In this document: positions 1-9,035 of the stretch, piece after piece
How the letters are laid out: each line of letters begins with the position of its first letter
Position numbering within the stretch: the stretch's first letter is position 1
Position numbers and translations under genes: made by a program
Notes under the pieces: model-generated
What the model was told of the DNA's origin: nothing
The model's database searches: none
The model's input: the letters and a program-made list of their open reading frames with translations, nothing else
From: Saccharicrinis sp963663905
GTDB taxonomy: Bacteria; Bacteroidota; Bacteroidia; Bacteroidales; Marinilabiliaceae
Assembly: GCA_963663905.2 (NCBI GenBank)
Contig: OY760657.1
Location: 2,108,001-2,172,000 of the forward strand
Length of the DNA stretch: 64,000 bases
Reading direction: 5' to 3'

Positions 1-463
1 AAACTGAAGGGTATGTAAAAAATACAGGTTCAATATTCGCATTGTTAATTCTTACATGAATCATTCGGTCTTCTTCCTTTTCTTTTCTGGTTAATTCATG
101 CTTTTTTATAACTCCATTAAAATAATCATCAATTGAAGCCGCACCAACAATACCATATTGGGTTCTGCCATTCATAGTTTGTGCGTATATATAAAACCTT
201 GCCTCCTTATCTTGCTGAAGCCATCCTTTTTCCTGGAACTTTTTAAAATTCTCAACTGATGTATTGTAGACCTGATCTGAATGTATATCTACAGAATCTG
301 AACAATCTATTTCACTTCTTGTAATATGTAGTAACGAAACTTCTTTACCATTTGCCATGTTGGCAGCTTCATCACGATTCATCACATCGTAAGGCAGACA
401 ACTTAGATCTTTAACTATACTTGCTGGTGGACGGAGTCCGTTAAATGGTTTTACTATTGCCAT
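1..463 (-). CDS. DUF1015 family protein, N-terminal part (cut by window edge)
   Basis: About 154 codons read leftward from an ATG at 461-463 and run off the left edge. The start MAIVKPFNGLRPP followed by SLPYDVMN and HITRSEID is the hallmark N-terminus of the DUF1015 family, soluble proteins of unknown biochemical role. In Bacteroidota the family often sits beside the serine synthesis genes serC and serA, but those would lie outside this window. The gene is separated from the next upstream gene by a transcription terminator, so it probably has its own promoter in 464-590. Family assignment is firm; function is unknown. Confidence 0.85.
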   Translation of the reverse strand, partial: MAIVKPFNGLRPPASIVKDLSCLPYDVMNRDEAANMANGKEVSLLHITRSEIDCSDSVDIHSDQVYNTSVENFKKFQEKGWLQQDKEARFYIYAQTMNGRTQYGIVGAASIDDYFNGVIKKHELTRKEKEEDRMIHVRINNANIEPVFFTYPSV

Positions 464-589
464 ATCGTTGAGTTTTGATTTTGATATTAAGATATGCAAT
501 ATATAAACAGGGAAGGGAGATAGATGTGATTTTTATCAATCTTAATTTAGAAAAAAGATGATTTTTTACACATTTTTTAACGTTATTAA

Positions 590-628
590 AACAAGAAAGA
601 CCACTCAAACATTTGAATGGCCTTTCGA
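590..628 (-). terminator. Intrinsic terminator after the GIN-domain gene
   Basis: The arms 595-609 (GAAAGACCACTCAAA) and 612-626 (TTTGAATGGCCTTTC) pair almost completely, with two G-U type positions. Read on the minus strand the hairpin is followed by a T-rich tract. It lies just past the stop of the leftward gene at 647. Confidence 0.7.
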
Positions 629-646
629 AAATTATTTGAATGTACC

Positions 647-1318
647 TTATTCGTCCTTTTCAATATTTCCTTTAACACTTAATTCTTTAGGATTTCCTTT
701 ATAATGAATTTTTCCTCCTGTATTTGTTTTTGCCTCAAGTCTATCTGTTGCATTAACCCATGCAACGCCACCTGTACTAGCTTTTATAATAGCTTCTTTT
801 GAATTTAATTTGTCAGCAACGTATCGACCTCCGGTACTACTGGAAACTTCCTGAAAATCAACCTTACCAACTACTTCAATTTTGGATGAAGACAGTGTAG
901 CTGTTAAGTTTTTAACATCTAAATCCAAAATAATTGTTGATCCTGAACCAGCTTTTAAATCCATATTTTCAGCATATAAAATATTATCTGCTGAAATAAA
1001 TGCTCCAGTACCTGCACTAATTGCTTTTAATGATTTATAAGTAACATAAACCATGACCGACATATCTTTGTAAATCTTAGTTTTTAGCTTAATATCTAAT
1101 TTTCGACCATCTATTTCTGTAATTACATCGGTAACATCTGCATTTTCAATTTCAACTCTAACTTTTTCTTTATCGCCTTCAATTAAAGTAACATTGATAC
1201 CTTTTCCGGCATAAATTTCATTAAATGAACCCACATTTCTGGTTTGCGAATTTGTTTCCTGCGCATTAACATTATAAACAGATAATAATGTTATAAATAA
1301 GAATATAATTTTCTTCAT
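647..1318 (-). CDS. Secreted head GIN domain protein (DUF2807)
   Basis: This 223-residue protein starts with a signal peptide (MKKIIFLFITLL, cleavage probably after NVNA). The rest is a run of short beta repeats with many Gly/Ser/Thr, including GSFNEIYAGKGINVTL near residue 30 and SAGTGAFISADN near 100, typical of the DUF2807 or 'putative auto-transporter adhesin, head GIN' domain. Such proteins are periplasmic or surface-located parallel beta structures of unknown role, common in Bacteroidota. It stands alone between a terminator and a 160-base gap, so it is probably monocistronic. Family is clear from the sequence; a role in adhesion is only a family label. Confidence 0.85.
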   Translation of the reverse strand: MKKIIFLFITLLSVYNVNAQETNSQTRNVGSFNEIYAGKGINVTLIEGDKEKVRVEIENADVTDVITEIDGRKLDIKLKTKIYKDMSVMVYVTYKSLKAISAGTGAFISADNILYAENMDLKAGSGSTIILDLDVKNLTATLSSSKIEVVGKVDFQEVSSSTGGRYVADKLNSKEAIIKASTGGVAWVNATDRLEAKTNTGGKIHYKGNPKELSVKGNIEKDE

Positions 1319-1480
1319 ACTTCTTTAATTTACTTCTAATTTCTATATGATATTTGCCATTTTTATCGTTTTGTATTTACAACTTATATCATGGTTATAT
1401 CATCATATGTTTATCTTTGAATATTTATTACTAGTAAAATGATTTTTTAATCCCTTGCTTATATCACAATTATTATACCA

Positions 1481-4411
1481 TCACAAGAATAACTCTTTTA
1501 TTTGACTTTCATTCATATTCTTAAAAGGATTATTAGAGTTAATAAAAGTATCTGCTAATTTTGATTTATGTTCTTGTAATTTCATAATCTTTTCTTCGAT
1601 TGTTTCTGTGGATATAAACCTGTAAACAAACACATTTTGCTTTTGACCAATACGGTGTGCTCGATTTATGGCCTGAGCTTCTGCTGCAGGATTCCACCAA
1701 GGATTTAATAAAAATACATAATCAGCACTTATCAGGTTTAAACCAACACCTCCGGCCTTTAATGATATAAGAAAAACTTTACAATCTTTATCTTTCTCAA
1801 AGCTATCAACTACTTCCTGACGATTGGTTGTACTTCCTGTTAATTTGCTGAATTTAATTTTTCTACGTTTAATTTGATTTTCAAGCAAATCCAGGTCTTT
1901 TACAAAGGATGAAAAAATTAATACTTTATGATTCTCATTGACAATACTTTCAAGATTATCAATAATCATATTAAATTTACCTGATTCTCCTTTAAAATCA
2001 GGCTTGATAAAAACAGGATGGTTGGCTATTTGCCTTAATCGTGTCAATCCCTGAAGAGCTAAAAATGTTGACTTTTCAATACCTTTCACTTCAAAAGTTT
2101 TAAGTAGCTCATTTCTAATTCCGGATTTCTCAGACTCATAAATTTTCTTTTGTTCCGGAGTCATATCGCAATACAAAACCTGCTCTGTAATAGGAGGTAA
2201 TTCCTTAGCCACCTTTTCTTTAGTCCTTCTTAAAACAAAGGGCTCAATTAACTTTTGTAACTTTTCCTCATGTTCTTCACTATTATTTCTTTCTATTGGT
2301 GTTATATATTGACGTTTGAAAAAGTTTAAATTACCAAGCAGTCCATTGTTTACAAAATTCATTTGAGCCCATAAATCACTTAATGAATTTTCGATAGGAG
2401 TACCAGTTAAAACAAGCTTTTTATTACAATTCAACTGCAGTATAGCTTCGTAAATCTTTGAATTGGGATTCTTTATATATTGACTCTCATCCAATATGGT
2501 GTAATGAAATTGAAAATGTTTTAAGTAATCAATATCATTGCGTACAACACCATAAGAAGATAAAACAACGTGATAATGCCGGATAATCTTACCTATTTCT
2601 TTTGATTTTAAACGTTTTGCACCAGAATAGATATAAACTTTTAATGAAGGTGCAAATTTCTTAAACTCATTTAACCAGTTATGTATTAATGATGTAGGTA
2701 AGATTATCAATGAAGTTGGAATTCCACTGTTATTAAATCCATCAAGATCCGAAGTTTCAAATAGATTTAATTGTTGGATTTGTTCAATTTCAGATTGCTC
2801 CAAATTATTTTCTTCATAAACTTTTAGCAGTAATGTAATGGTTTGCAAAGTCTTTCCCAATCCCATATCATCAGCAAGGATTCCTCCAAAATTATTATTG
2901 TGCAGGTAATTCATCCACTTAAAGCCCTGAAGTTGATAGGGGCGAAGATTAGCTTTTAAACCCTCTGGTATGTTATTATCCTTATTATCTGGCGTTGAAG
3001 TAAATTTTGTATGATTATAACTTGTTGAATTTGACTTTAACAAATTATAGTACATGTTATTAAGTTTGATCTGTCCATTTTTATCTTCTGAAAAAGTAAG
3101 TATGTCAGTGTACTTACTAAACCATTCTTCTGGAATTAGAAAGATCTCACCATTAGGCAGTTTAAATTCTTTCTTACCCGAAATAATGTTTTTTCTGATT
3201 TTAATGAATGGAATTTCAAAATCACCTACTAAAACTCTCATCTGCAAATCAAACCAATCTTTATCCTTATTGGATGTAAATTCACAAGAAAATTTCCCTA
3301 CAAAATAATTATTGTCCAGATTTGTCTGTTTAACTTCAATATCCTGCAGCTGGAGCTGACTATAGTTCTGATTTATCCAATCTATTATATCTTGTATGCC
3401 AGAAGTTTCATTAAGATTTTCATTATGAGGATAAAAATTTGCACCACTTTCATGTTTTAACCCCAGTTCTTTTATATATCGAATTATTCCTTCCTCCCAG
3501 ACTAAATCTCTCTTATATTTCGTAAAAACATACGAATTATCATTCTTTTCTAATTGCAATGCAATATTTGATGCACTATTTGCTAAATACTCTTTTTGCG
3601 CATATTTAAACTTTAAAACTAAAATTGGATTTTGACTTATATTTTGTTCTAAACTTAAAATAGCTTTAGGTTTAGTTTTATCCTCATGAATTTCAAATCC
3701 CTTATTAACTACATGATGATTTCTTACAGCATTAGAAACAAAGGTTTCCATATAGGATTCCACACTTCTTGCTTGAATATTAATTTCCAGCTTATCAAAA
3801 AATGGAATAAATTTCTTACTATCAGTATCCTTAAAGCGGTACAGTACGTTTTTAATTAGAAGAGCGCAGGGCTCATGACAAATAATCTGGGGATTTTTAT
3901 AGGTTAATGCTAAATCCTCATTTTCAATCTTTACTTTTAAACTGTACTTAATACCTTCCTCACTTAAAGTGAAATAAAATACGGGCTCAGCTACTTCTTT
4001 AAATACCTCAATTCTATCCGACTTATATAAATTGCTGTATTTGGCATCCTTAAAGTAAACGGGAATATCCAGATCTGATGCCAAAAGATCAAAACATTTG
4101 GCCATATATTTTTCTATATGAGGCCTTATAATATCATTCAATTTTTTCTCTTCTAAATTATTATAGAAAAGTTTAATTGTTTTATCCTTAGAATATATTG
4201 AGAAAATGTGCTTATCACTTAGTTTATGAAGTATATTGAGTATACTTGATTCTGTTTGCGAAAAGCTGTAATCGTATTTTTTTAAATCTGCAGTGTCAAT
4301 TTTTTCATTTAAAGATAGAGAAGGAGATTCGTCACTATCTTCTACTAAATAAGGAACAGCTATAATTCCCAAATGTCTGTTTTCAGTTAATACAATAATG
4401 AATTTTTCCAT
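1481..4411 (-). CDS. SNF2-family DEAD/DEAH helicase-like ATPase
   Basis: The 976-residue protein has a long N-terminal half of bacterial SNF2-associated type and a C-terminal Swi2/Snf2 ATPase. Walker A is ADDMGLGKT at about residue 515, the DEAH-box variant is DESQ near 641, motif III is LTGTPIEN, and the C-terminal RecA lobe carries LKAGGVGLNL and NRAHRIGQ near 917. These proteins are double-stranded DNA translocases that remodel protein-DNA or RNA polymerase complexes. Length and domain order are normal for stand-alone bacterial SNF2 proteins. It is divergent from ffh across a 180-base gap. No methylase or nuclease partner is adjacent, so a defence role is not suggested by context. Confidence 0.92.
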   Translation of the reverse strand: MEKFIIVLTENRHLGIIAVPYLVEDSDESPSLSLNEKIDTADLKKYDYSFSQTESSILNILHKLSDKHIFSIYSKDKTIKLFYNNLEEKKLNDIIRPHIEKYMAKCFDLLASDLDIPVYFKDAKYSNLYKSDRIEVFKEVAEPVFYFTLSEEGIKYSLKVKIENEDLALTYKNPQIICHEPCALLIKNVLYRFKDTDSKKFIPFFDKLEINIQARSVESYMETFVSNAVRNHHVVNKGFEIHEDKTKPKAILSLEQNISQNPILVLKFKYAQKEYLANSASNIALQLEKNDNSYVFTKYKRDLVWEEGIIRYIKELGLKHESGANFYPHNENLNETSGIQDIIDWINQNYSQLQLQDIEVKQTNLDNNYFVGKFSCEFTSNKDKDWFDLQMRVLVGDFEIPFIKIRKNIISGKKEFKLPNGEIFLIPEEWFSKYTDILTFSEDKNGQIKLNNMYYNLLKSNSTSYNHTKFTSTPDNKDNNIPEGLKANLRPYQLQGFKWMNYLHNNNFGGILADDMGLGKTLQTITLLLKVYEENNLEQSEIEQIQQLNLFETSDLDGFNNSGIPTSLIILPTSLIHNWLNEFKKFAPSLKVYIYSGAKRLKSKEIGKIIRHYHVVLSSYGVVRNDIDYLKHFQFHYTILDESQYIKNPNSKIYEAILQLNCNKKLVLTGTPIENSLSDLWAQMNFVNNGLLGNLNFFKRQYITPIERNNSEEHEEKLQKLIEPFVLRRTKEKVAKELPPITEQVLYCDMTPEQKKIYESEKSGIRNELLKTFEVKGIEKSTFLALQGLTRLRQIANHPVFIKPDFKGESGKFNMIIDNLESIVNENHKVLIFSSFVKDLDLLENQIKRRKIKFSKLTGSTTNRQEVVDSFEKDKDCKVFLISLKAGGVGLNLISADYVFLLNPWWNPAAEAQAINRAHRIGQKQNVFVYRFISTETIEEKIMKLQEHKSKLADTFINSNNPFKNMNESQIKELFL

Positions 4412-4592
4412 TAAACTTCTTGACTTTTCCTTTCTTTCCTGTTAATATAAGAAAGTAAAAATAGTGTGTTAGCATTAATATATGCAAGAATTTAGACTTT
4501 ATTATTTTTAATTAAGCTTTGTATTGCTTATAGCTAGTTCATATCCAAATATTTTATATTTTTGCACTCTGAAAAATTAAAAAGTAAATACG

Positions 4593-5927
4593 ATGTTCGA
4601 GAATCTGTCGGAAAAACTAGAACGTTCCTTTAAACTTTTAAAAGGTCAGGGCAAAATTACAGAGATTAATATTGCTGAGACATTAAAAGATGTGCGTAGG
4701 GCGCTCTTGAATGCTGATGTTAACTATAAAACTGCCAAAACATTTACAGAAACAGTAAAGCAAAAAGCTTTAGGTGCTGATGTATTGAACTCTGTTCAGC
4801 CAGGGCAAATGATGGTTAAAATTGTGCATGATGAGTTAGCACAATTGATGGGAGGAGAATCGGTTGATATAAATATAAAAGGTAATCCTGCTATCATATT
4901 AATGGCTGGTTTGCAAGGATCTGGAAAAACAACTCATACCGGAAAACTAGCAAACCTGTTAAAAAACAAAAGAGGAAAAAAGCCTTTATTAGTTGCTGGT
5001 GACGTTTATCGTCCTGCTGCGATTAATCAGCTTCAGGTATTAGGTGAACAAATCGGTGTTCCTGTATATACTGAAGAAGGTAATAACGATCCGGTTAAAT
5101 TAGCTAAGGATGGTATTAAACAAGCCAAAGCTAATGGTAACGATGTAGTTATTGTCGATACTGCTGGTCGTTTAGCTATTGATGAGCAGATGATGAACGA
5201 AATTGCAGCCATCAAAAAAGCAATTAATCCTGATGAAATTCTGTTTGTTGTAGATTCTATGACAGGTCAGGATGCTGTAAACACGGCGAAAGAGTTTAAT
5301 GATCGATTAAACTTTGATGGAGTTATCCTTACAAAATTAGATGGTGATACACGAGGTGGAGCTGCGCTTTCTATCCGAAGTGTAGTTGATAAGCCAATTA
5401 AGTTTGTAGGTATGGGTGAGAAGATGGAAGCACTTGATGTTTTCCACCCAAATCGTATGTCAGATCGTATCCTTGGTATGGGGGATATCGTTTCTCTTGT
5501 AGAGCGTGCTCAAGAGCAGTTTGACGCAGAAGAAGCCAGAAAACTTCAAAAGAAAATTGCTAAAAACCAATTTAGCTTTAATGATTTCTTGAGTCAGATT
5601 CAACAAATTAAAAAGATGGGTAATCTTAAAGATTTGGCTGGAATGATTCCAGGTATGGGTAAGGCTATTAAAAATATGGATTTTGATGATGATGCATTTA
5701 AAGGCATCGAAGCCATTATCTATTCAATGACTCCTGACGAAAGAGAAAATCCAACTATCTTAAACGGTAGCAGAAGAAAAAGAATTGCTACTGGTAGTGG
5801 AACAAATATTCAGGAAGTAAACAGACTTATCAAACAGTTTGAAGATACCCGTAAGGTAATGAGAATGATGACTAAAGGGCAAAATATGGGTCGTATGATG
5901 CAAAATATGCCTTTTGGAAGAAGATAA
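4593..5927 (+). CDS. ffh: Signal recognition particle protein Ffh (SRP54)
   Basis: The 444-residue GTPase of the signal recognition particle binds signal peptides of nascent membrane and secreted proteins together with 4.5S RNA. The N domain is followed by the G domain with G1 GLQGSGKTT near residue 107, DTAGR and TKLDGDTRGG, then the M domain with GSRRKRIATGSG and a methionine-rich tail ending in MPFGRR. Length is typical. The ATG is preceded by an AT-rich leader, and a TAnnTTTG-like -7 box (TATTTTTG, 4557-4564) lies 28 bases upstream, though without a well placed TTG. folD follows after a hairpin. Core housekeeping gene. Confidence 0.97.
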   Translation: MFENLSEKLERSFKLLKGQGKITEINIAETLKDVRRALLNADVNYKTAKTFTETVKQKALGADVLNSVQPGQMMVKIVHDELAQLMGGESVDINIKGNPAIILMAGLQGSGKTTHTGKLANLLKNKRGKKPLLVAGDVYRPAAINQLQVLGEQIGVPVYTEEGNNDPVKLAKDGIKQAKANGNDVVIVDTAGRLAIDEQMMNEIAAIKKAINPDEILFVVDSMTGQDAVNTAKEFNDRLNFDGVILTKLDGDTRGGAALSIRSVVDKPIKFVGMGEKMEALDVFHPNRMSDRILGMGDIVSLVERAQEQFDAEEARKLQKKIAKNQFSFNDFLSQIQQIKKMGNLKDLAGMIPGMGKAIKNMDFDDDAFKGIEAIIYSMTPDERENPTILNGSRRKRIATGSGTNIQEVNRLIKQFEDTRKVMRMMTKGQNMGRMMQNMPFGRR

Positions 5928-5942
5928 AAATTAGTTGAAAGC

Positions 5943-5982
5943 TAAAAGTTGAAAGTAATCACTCTTTTATTTTCAACTTTTA
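5943..5982 (+). terminator. Hairpin between ffh and folD
   Basis: A perfect 12-base inverted repeat, TAAAAGTTGAAA (5943-5954) and TTTCAACTTTTA (5971-5982), lies 15 bases after the ffh stop. It is AT-rich with no strong U tract, so it may be a weak terminator or an RNA-processing hairpin. Confidence 0.45.
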
Positions 5983-6012
5983 ACCACTTTATAACTTTAT
6001 AAATAAAGCTTT

Positions 6013-6891
6013 ATGCAAATAATTGACGGTAAAACAACTTCGCAAAAAGTTAAAGATGAAATTGCTGCTGAAGTTGCTCAAATAAAAGAAAAAGGAGGGA
6101 AGGTTCCTCATTTGGCAGCTATTTTGGTTGGACATGACGGAGGAAGTGAAACATATGTTGCAGCAAAAATCAAAGCTTGTGAGTATGTAGGTTTTAAATC
6201 TTCTTTGATCAGATTTGAAGATAATGTTACTGAGGAAGAATTATTGGCTAAAGTTGAAGATTTAAATAATGATCCAGATGTTGATGGATTTATTGTTCAA
6301 TTGCCTTTACCAAAGCATATTTCAGAAGAGAAAGTAACAGATGCTGTTGATTATAGAAAAGATGTAGATGGCTTTCATCCTCAAAATGTAGGAAGAATGA
6401 GCATTGGATCTCCAGCATTTATTTCTGCTACACCTCAAGGTATCATGGAACTAATTGAGCGTTACGAAATTGAAACTTCTGGTAAACATGTTGTAGTTAT
6501 AGGTAGAAGTAATATCGTAGGTAGACCAATGAGTATTTTATTGTCTCAAAAGGGTTATCCTGGTGATGCTACTGTAACAGTTTGTCATAGTAGAACTGCG
6601 AACTTAAAAGAAGTTTGTTTATCTGCAGATATAATTATTGCTGCAATCGGTTCTCCTGAGTTTGTAAAAGCTGAAATGGTAAAAGAAGGTGCGGTTGTTA
6701 TTGATGTTGGTACGACAAGAGTTAAAAGTGATGCTACAAAGTCAGGATGGAAACTTAAAGGAGACGTAGCTTATGATGAAGTTGCTCCTAAGTGTTCGTA
6801 TATAACTCCTGTTCCTGGGGGTGTTGGTCCTATGACAATTGCTTCATTACTTTTAAATACTTTAAAAGCTGCAAAAAAAGAGATATACTAA
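6013..6891 (+). CDS. folD: Bifunctional methylene-THF dehydrogenase/cyclohydrolase FolD
   Basis: This 292-residue cytosolic enzyme interconverts 5,10-methylene-THF, methenyl-THF and 10-formyl-THF with NADP. Visible signatures are YVAAKIKACEYVGF (catalytic Lys region, about residues 48-61), VDGFIVQLPLPKHI, the nucleotide-binding VIGRSNIVGRP and the C-terminal PVPGGVGPMTIASLL. Length is typical. It follows ffh in the same direction, an arrangement common in Bacteroidota, but the hairpin between them leaves co-transcription open. A strong terminator follows. Confidence 0.97.
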   Translation: MQIIDGKTTSQKVKDEIAAEVAQIKEKGGKVPHLAAILVGHDGGSETYVAAKIKACEYVGFKSSLIRFEDNVTEEELLAKVEDLNNDPDVDGFIVQLPLPKHISEEKVTDAVDYRKDVDGFHPQNVGRMSIGSPAFISATPQGIMELIERYEIETSGKHVVVIGRSNIVGRPMSILLSQKGYPGDATVTVCHSRTANLKEVCLSADIIIAAIGSPEFVKAEMVKEGAVVIDVGTTRVKSDATKSGWKLKGDVAYDEVAPKCSYITPVPGGVGPMTIASLLLNTLKAAKKEIY

Positions 6892-6917
6892 AAGAATCTC
6901 TATAAAAATATATTGTG

Positions 6918-6953
6918 AAAGCCCTTTCTGAATACTCAGAAAGGGCTTTTTGT
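6918..6953 (+). terminator. Intrinsic terminator after folD
   Basis: Perfect 14-base arms AAAGCCCTTTCTGA (6918-6931) and TCAGAAAGGGCTTT (6936-6949) with a four-base loop are followed by a T tract. Classical Rho-independent terminator. Confidence 0.92.
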
Positions 6954-7008
6954 TTGATATTAGGGTAAGAAATTTCATCAACTTAAAATTATTATATATC
7001 TTAGTGTG

Positions 7009-7032
7009 CAATCGATTGTATTATTGTACAAT
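7009..7032. promoter_or_regulatory. Two palindromes upstream of the GH28 gene, LacI-type operator candidate
   Basis: CAATCGATTG (7009-7018) is a perfect 10-base palindrome inside TGCAATCGATTGTA. The central CG and flanking TG..CA are the usual form of LacI/GalR-family operators. A second perfect palindrome, ATTGTACAAT, follows at 7023-7032. They lie 42-65 bases upstream of the pectinase-like gene. No LacI regulator is encoded in the window, so any regulator would act from elsewhere. Confidence 0.45.
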
Positions 7033-7073
7033 TTATTTAAAGAGCGGTTTATTAATAATTTATTTTTAGTAAT

Positions 7074-8627
7074 ATGTCTATGAAGATCTTTCATTTGCCA
7101 TTAATCTTTCTTTCTATTTTAACCTTTATGTCTTGTCAGCAGAATATAAAAAAACAAGACACCGTTATTGAAGAAGAAACACCATGGGGTACGCAAAAAT
7201 TTAATGTCCCGGTTTTTAGTGATAATAAATACAATATTGTTGATTTTGGTGCATCCACAGACACTACCGTAAATAATCAGGACGCTATTCAAAAAGCAGT
7301 AGATAAATGTAATCTCGATGGCGGAGGAGTGGTTATTATTCCTGAAGGAATCTGGAAAACAAGTTTTTTAGAATTAAAATCCAATGTGAATTTACAAATA
7401 TCAAAAGGAGCTGTAATATCGTTCATTGATAGCATACCACTTTACGCCGTTCCAACTTTCACTCGTTGGGAAGGTTTGGAATGTATGAACTATCATCCGT
7501 TTATTTATGCAAGAAATGAAAGTAATGTCGCGATTACAGGAGAAGGAATAATTGAAGGAAATGCACAGGTTTGGTGGGACTTAGCTAAAACAACTCAATT
7601 AGAATCTCTTAAGAAATTATACGATTTAGTTGAAGCTGGAGTTAAACCAGAAGAAAGAAATTGTCTTGATTTTGAACCAACCTCTTATTTGCGTCCTTCG
7701 TTAGTACAATTTATTAATTGCAAAAATGTATTAGTAGATGGCATAGAGTTGCATTCAGGACCAATGTGGACAACTCATTTTATATATTGTGAAAATGTTA
7801 TAGCAAGAAATCTTTCAGTTATTACTACAGGAAGAAATAATGATGGAATAATACCTGACTCTAGCAATGGAGTATTGATTGATAATTGTTTTTTCTCAAC
7901 CGGAGATGATTGTATCGTTATCAAATCAGGTTTAAATGAGGATGCCTGGCGTGTTGGTAAACCTTGCGAAAATATTGTGATTAAAAACTGTAAAACAAAG
8001 CACGGACATGGAGGTGTAGTCATAGGTAGTGAAATGTCGGGCGGAGTCAGAAATCTGTATGCTCATGATTGTGATTTTAGCGAAACAGAAAGAGGTTTAA
8101 GGATTAAATCGATGAAAGGTAGAGGAGGAGTAATAGAAAACCTATGGTTCGAGAATATTCGCATGAATAATATAAAAAGAGAAGCCATTCAGATTAATAT
8201 GCACTATGGAAGTAGTTCAATTCAACCTCGCAGTGATAGTCTTCCAACTTTCAGAAATATTCATTATAAGAATATCGAATCAGTAAATTCAGAATATGCA
8301 GTTCGTGTCAAAGGAATTGATAATCAATTTGTAGACAAAATCTATTTTGAAAACTTAAACTTAAAAAGTAAGCATGGAATAGTATTGGTAAATACTCAAA
8401 ATGCTGAGTTTAAAAATATTAACTCTAAGACAAATAAAGCTTATCCGATATCTTTAACAAATGTGAATATTGTAAATTTAGAGGTTGGTAAATTTATTTC
8501 AAATTGCGATACAATGATCAATATTGAAAAAAATATAAGTAATGTTACTTTTAGTCTAACTAATAAATCTGATTTCAAAGAACTTTATAATAACAAGAAC
8601 TTAAATCCGGATATAGATATAAAATAA
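7074..8627 (+). CDS. GH28 polygalacturonase-like lipoprotein
   Basis: The 517-residue protein carries a lipoprotein signal (lipobox LTFMSC near residue 22; ATG 7080 is an equally good start) and a right-handed beta-helix of the GH28 family. The catalytic signatures are in order: NNDGI near 256 (usually NTDG), GDDC near 277, GHGG near 311 and RIK near 344. GH28 enzymes hydrolyse galacturonan or related pectic glycosides with inversion. Exo-acting substrates cannot be told from sequence. The gene stands alone, with no SusCD or other pectin genes next to it, between two terminators. A LacI-like palindrome upstream suggests sugar-responsive control. Confidence 0.88.
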   Translation: MSMKIFHLPLIFLSILTFMSCQQNIKKQDTVIEEETPWGTQKFNVPVFSDNKYNIVDFGASTDTTVNNQDAIQKAVDKCNLDGGGVVIIPEGIWKTSFLELKSNVNLQISKGAVISFIDSIPLYAVPTFTRWEGLECMNYHPFIYARNESNVAITGEGIIEGNAQVWWDLAKTTQLESLKKLYDLVEAGVKPEERNCLDFEPTSYLRPSLVQFINCKNVLVDGIELHSGPMWTTHFIYCENVIARNLSVITTGRNNDGIIPDSSNGVLIDNCFFSTGDDCIVIKSGLNEDAWRVGKPCENIVIKNCKTKHGHGGVVIGSEMSGGVRNLYAHDCDFSETERGLRIKSMKGRGGVIENLWFENIRMNNIKREAIQINMHYGSSSIQPRSDSLPTFRNIHYKNIESVNSEYAVRVKGIDNQFVDKIYFENLNLKSKHGIVLVNTQNAEFKNINSKTNKAYPISLTNVNIVNLEVGKFISNCDTMINIEKNISNVTFSLTNKSDFKELYNNKNLNPDIDIK

Positions 8628-8643
8628 CGAATACAGTATCAAT

Positions 8644-8685
8644 AAAAAGGGTTGATTAGTAATATAATAATCAACCCTTTTTTTA
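8644..8685. terminator. Bidirectional terminator between convergent genes
   Basis: Arms AAAGGGTTGATTA (8646-8658) and TAATCAACCCTTT (8668-8680) are perfectly complementary, with A and T tracts on either side, so the hairpin can serve both the rightward GH28 gene and the leftward DUF493 gene. Confidence 0.9.
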
Positions 8686-8702
8686 TTTCTTTAATATTGG
8701 TA

Positions 8703-8969
8703 TTATAAAGCTATAAGTCCTTCTATTTTATTAGCTTTTGCTGTAATTTCTACAATTTCTTCTGCCGTTTTCATTTTTGCAGTACATGTAACCGAAACAT
8801 ATTTAAGATTCTTAGTATGTTTAAATGAAATATTGCCATTTTTAGGCATTAATGCCTTTACTTGATCTACTTTTCCTTCAGAATTAGGTACAATAAACTT
8901 AAACATATACAAAAGCGGCCACTTGTTATTTTCCTTAAGCTTTTCTAATAACTTTTGATATTCTTGCAT
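8703..8969 (-). CDS. DUF493 (YbeD-like) family protein
   Basis: This small soluble protein of 88 residues has the DUF493 pattern: a hydrophobic FKFIVP strand followed by an alpha-beta ACT-like layout, with YVSVTCTAKM in the middle and IEGLIAL at the end. In E. coli the related YbeD sits between dacA and lipB and its role is unknown. Here it is a single small gene facing the GH28 terminator. Family assignment rests on length and overall pattern. Confidence 0.75.
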   Translation of the reverse strand: MQEYQKLLEKLKENNKWPLLYMFKFIVPNSEGKVDQVKALMPKNGNISFKHTKNLKYVSVTCTAKMKTAEEIVEITAKANKIEGLIAL

Positions 8970-9035
8970 GTTTTTCTAATTTTTGAACTGCAAAAATATA
9001 GAAAAGTCTTAGAATGTATAAATTAAAGGGTAATA

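Noticed and set aside
1481..4411. SNF2 helicase as a defence system (DISARM or similar)
   Set aside because: No methylase, nuclease or DUF1998-type partner is adjacent; neighbours are housekeeping genes.
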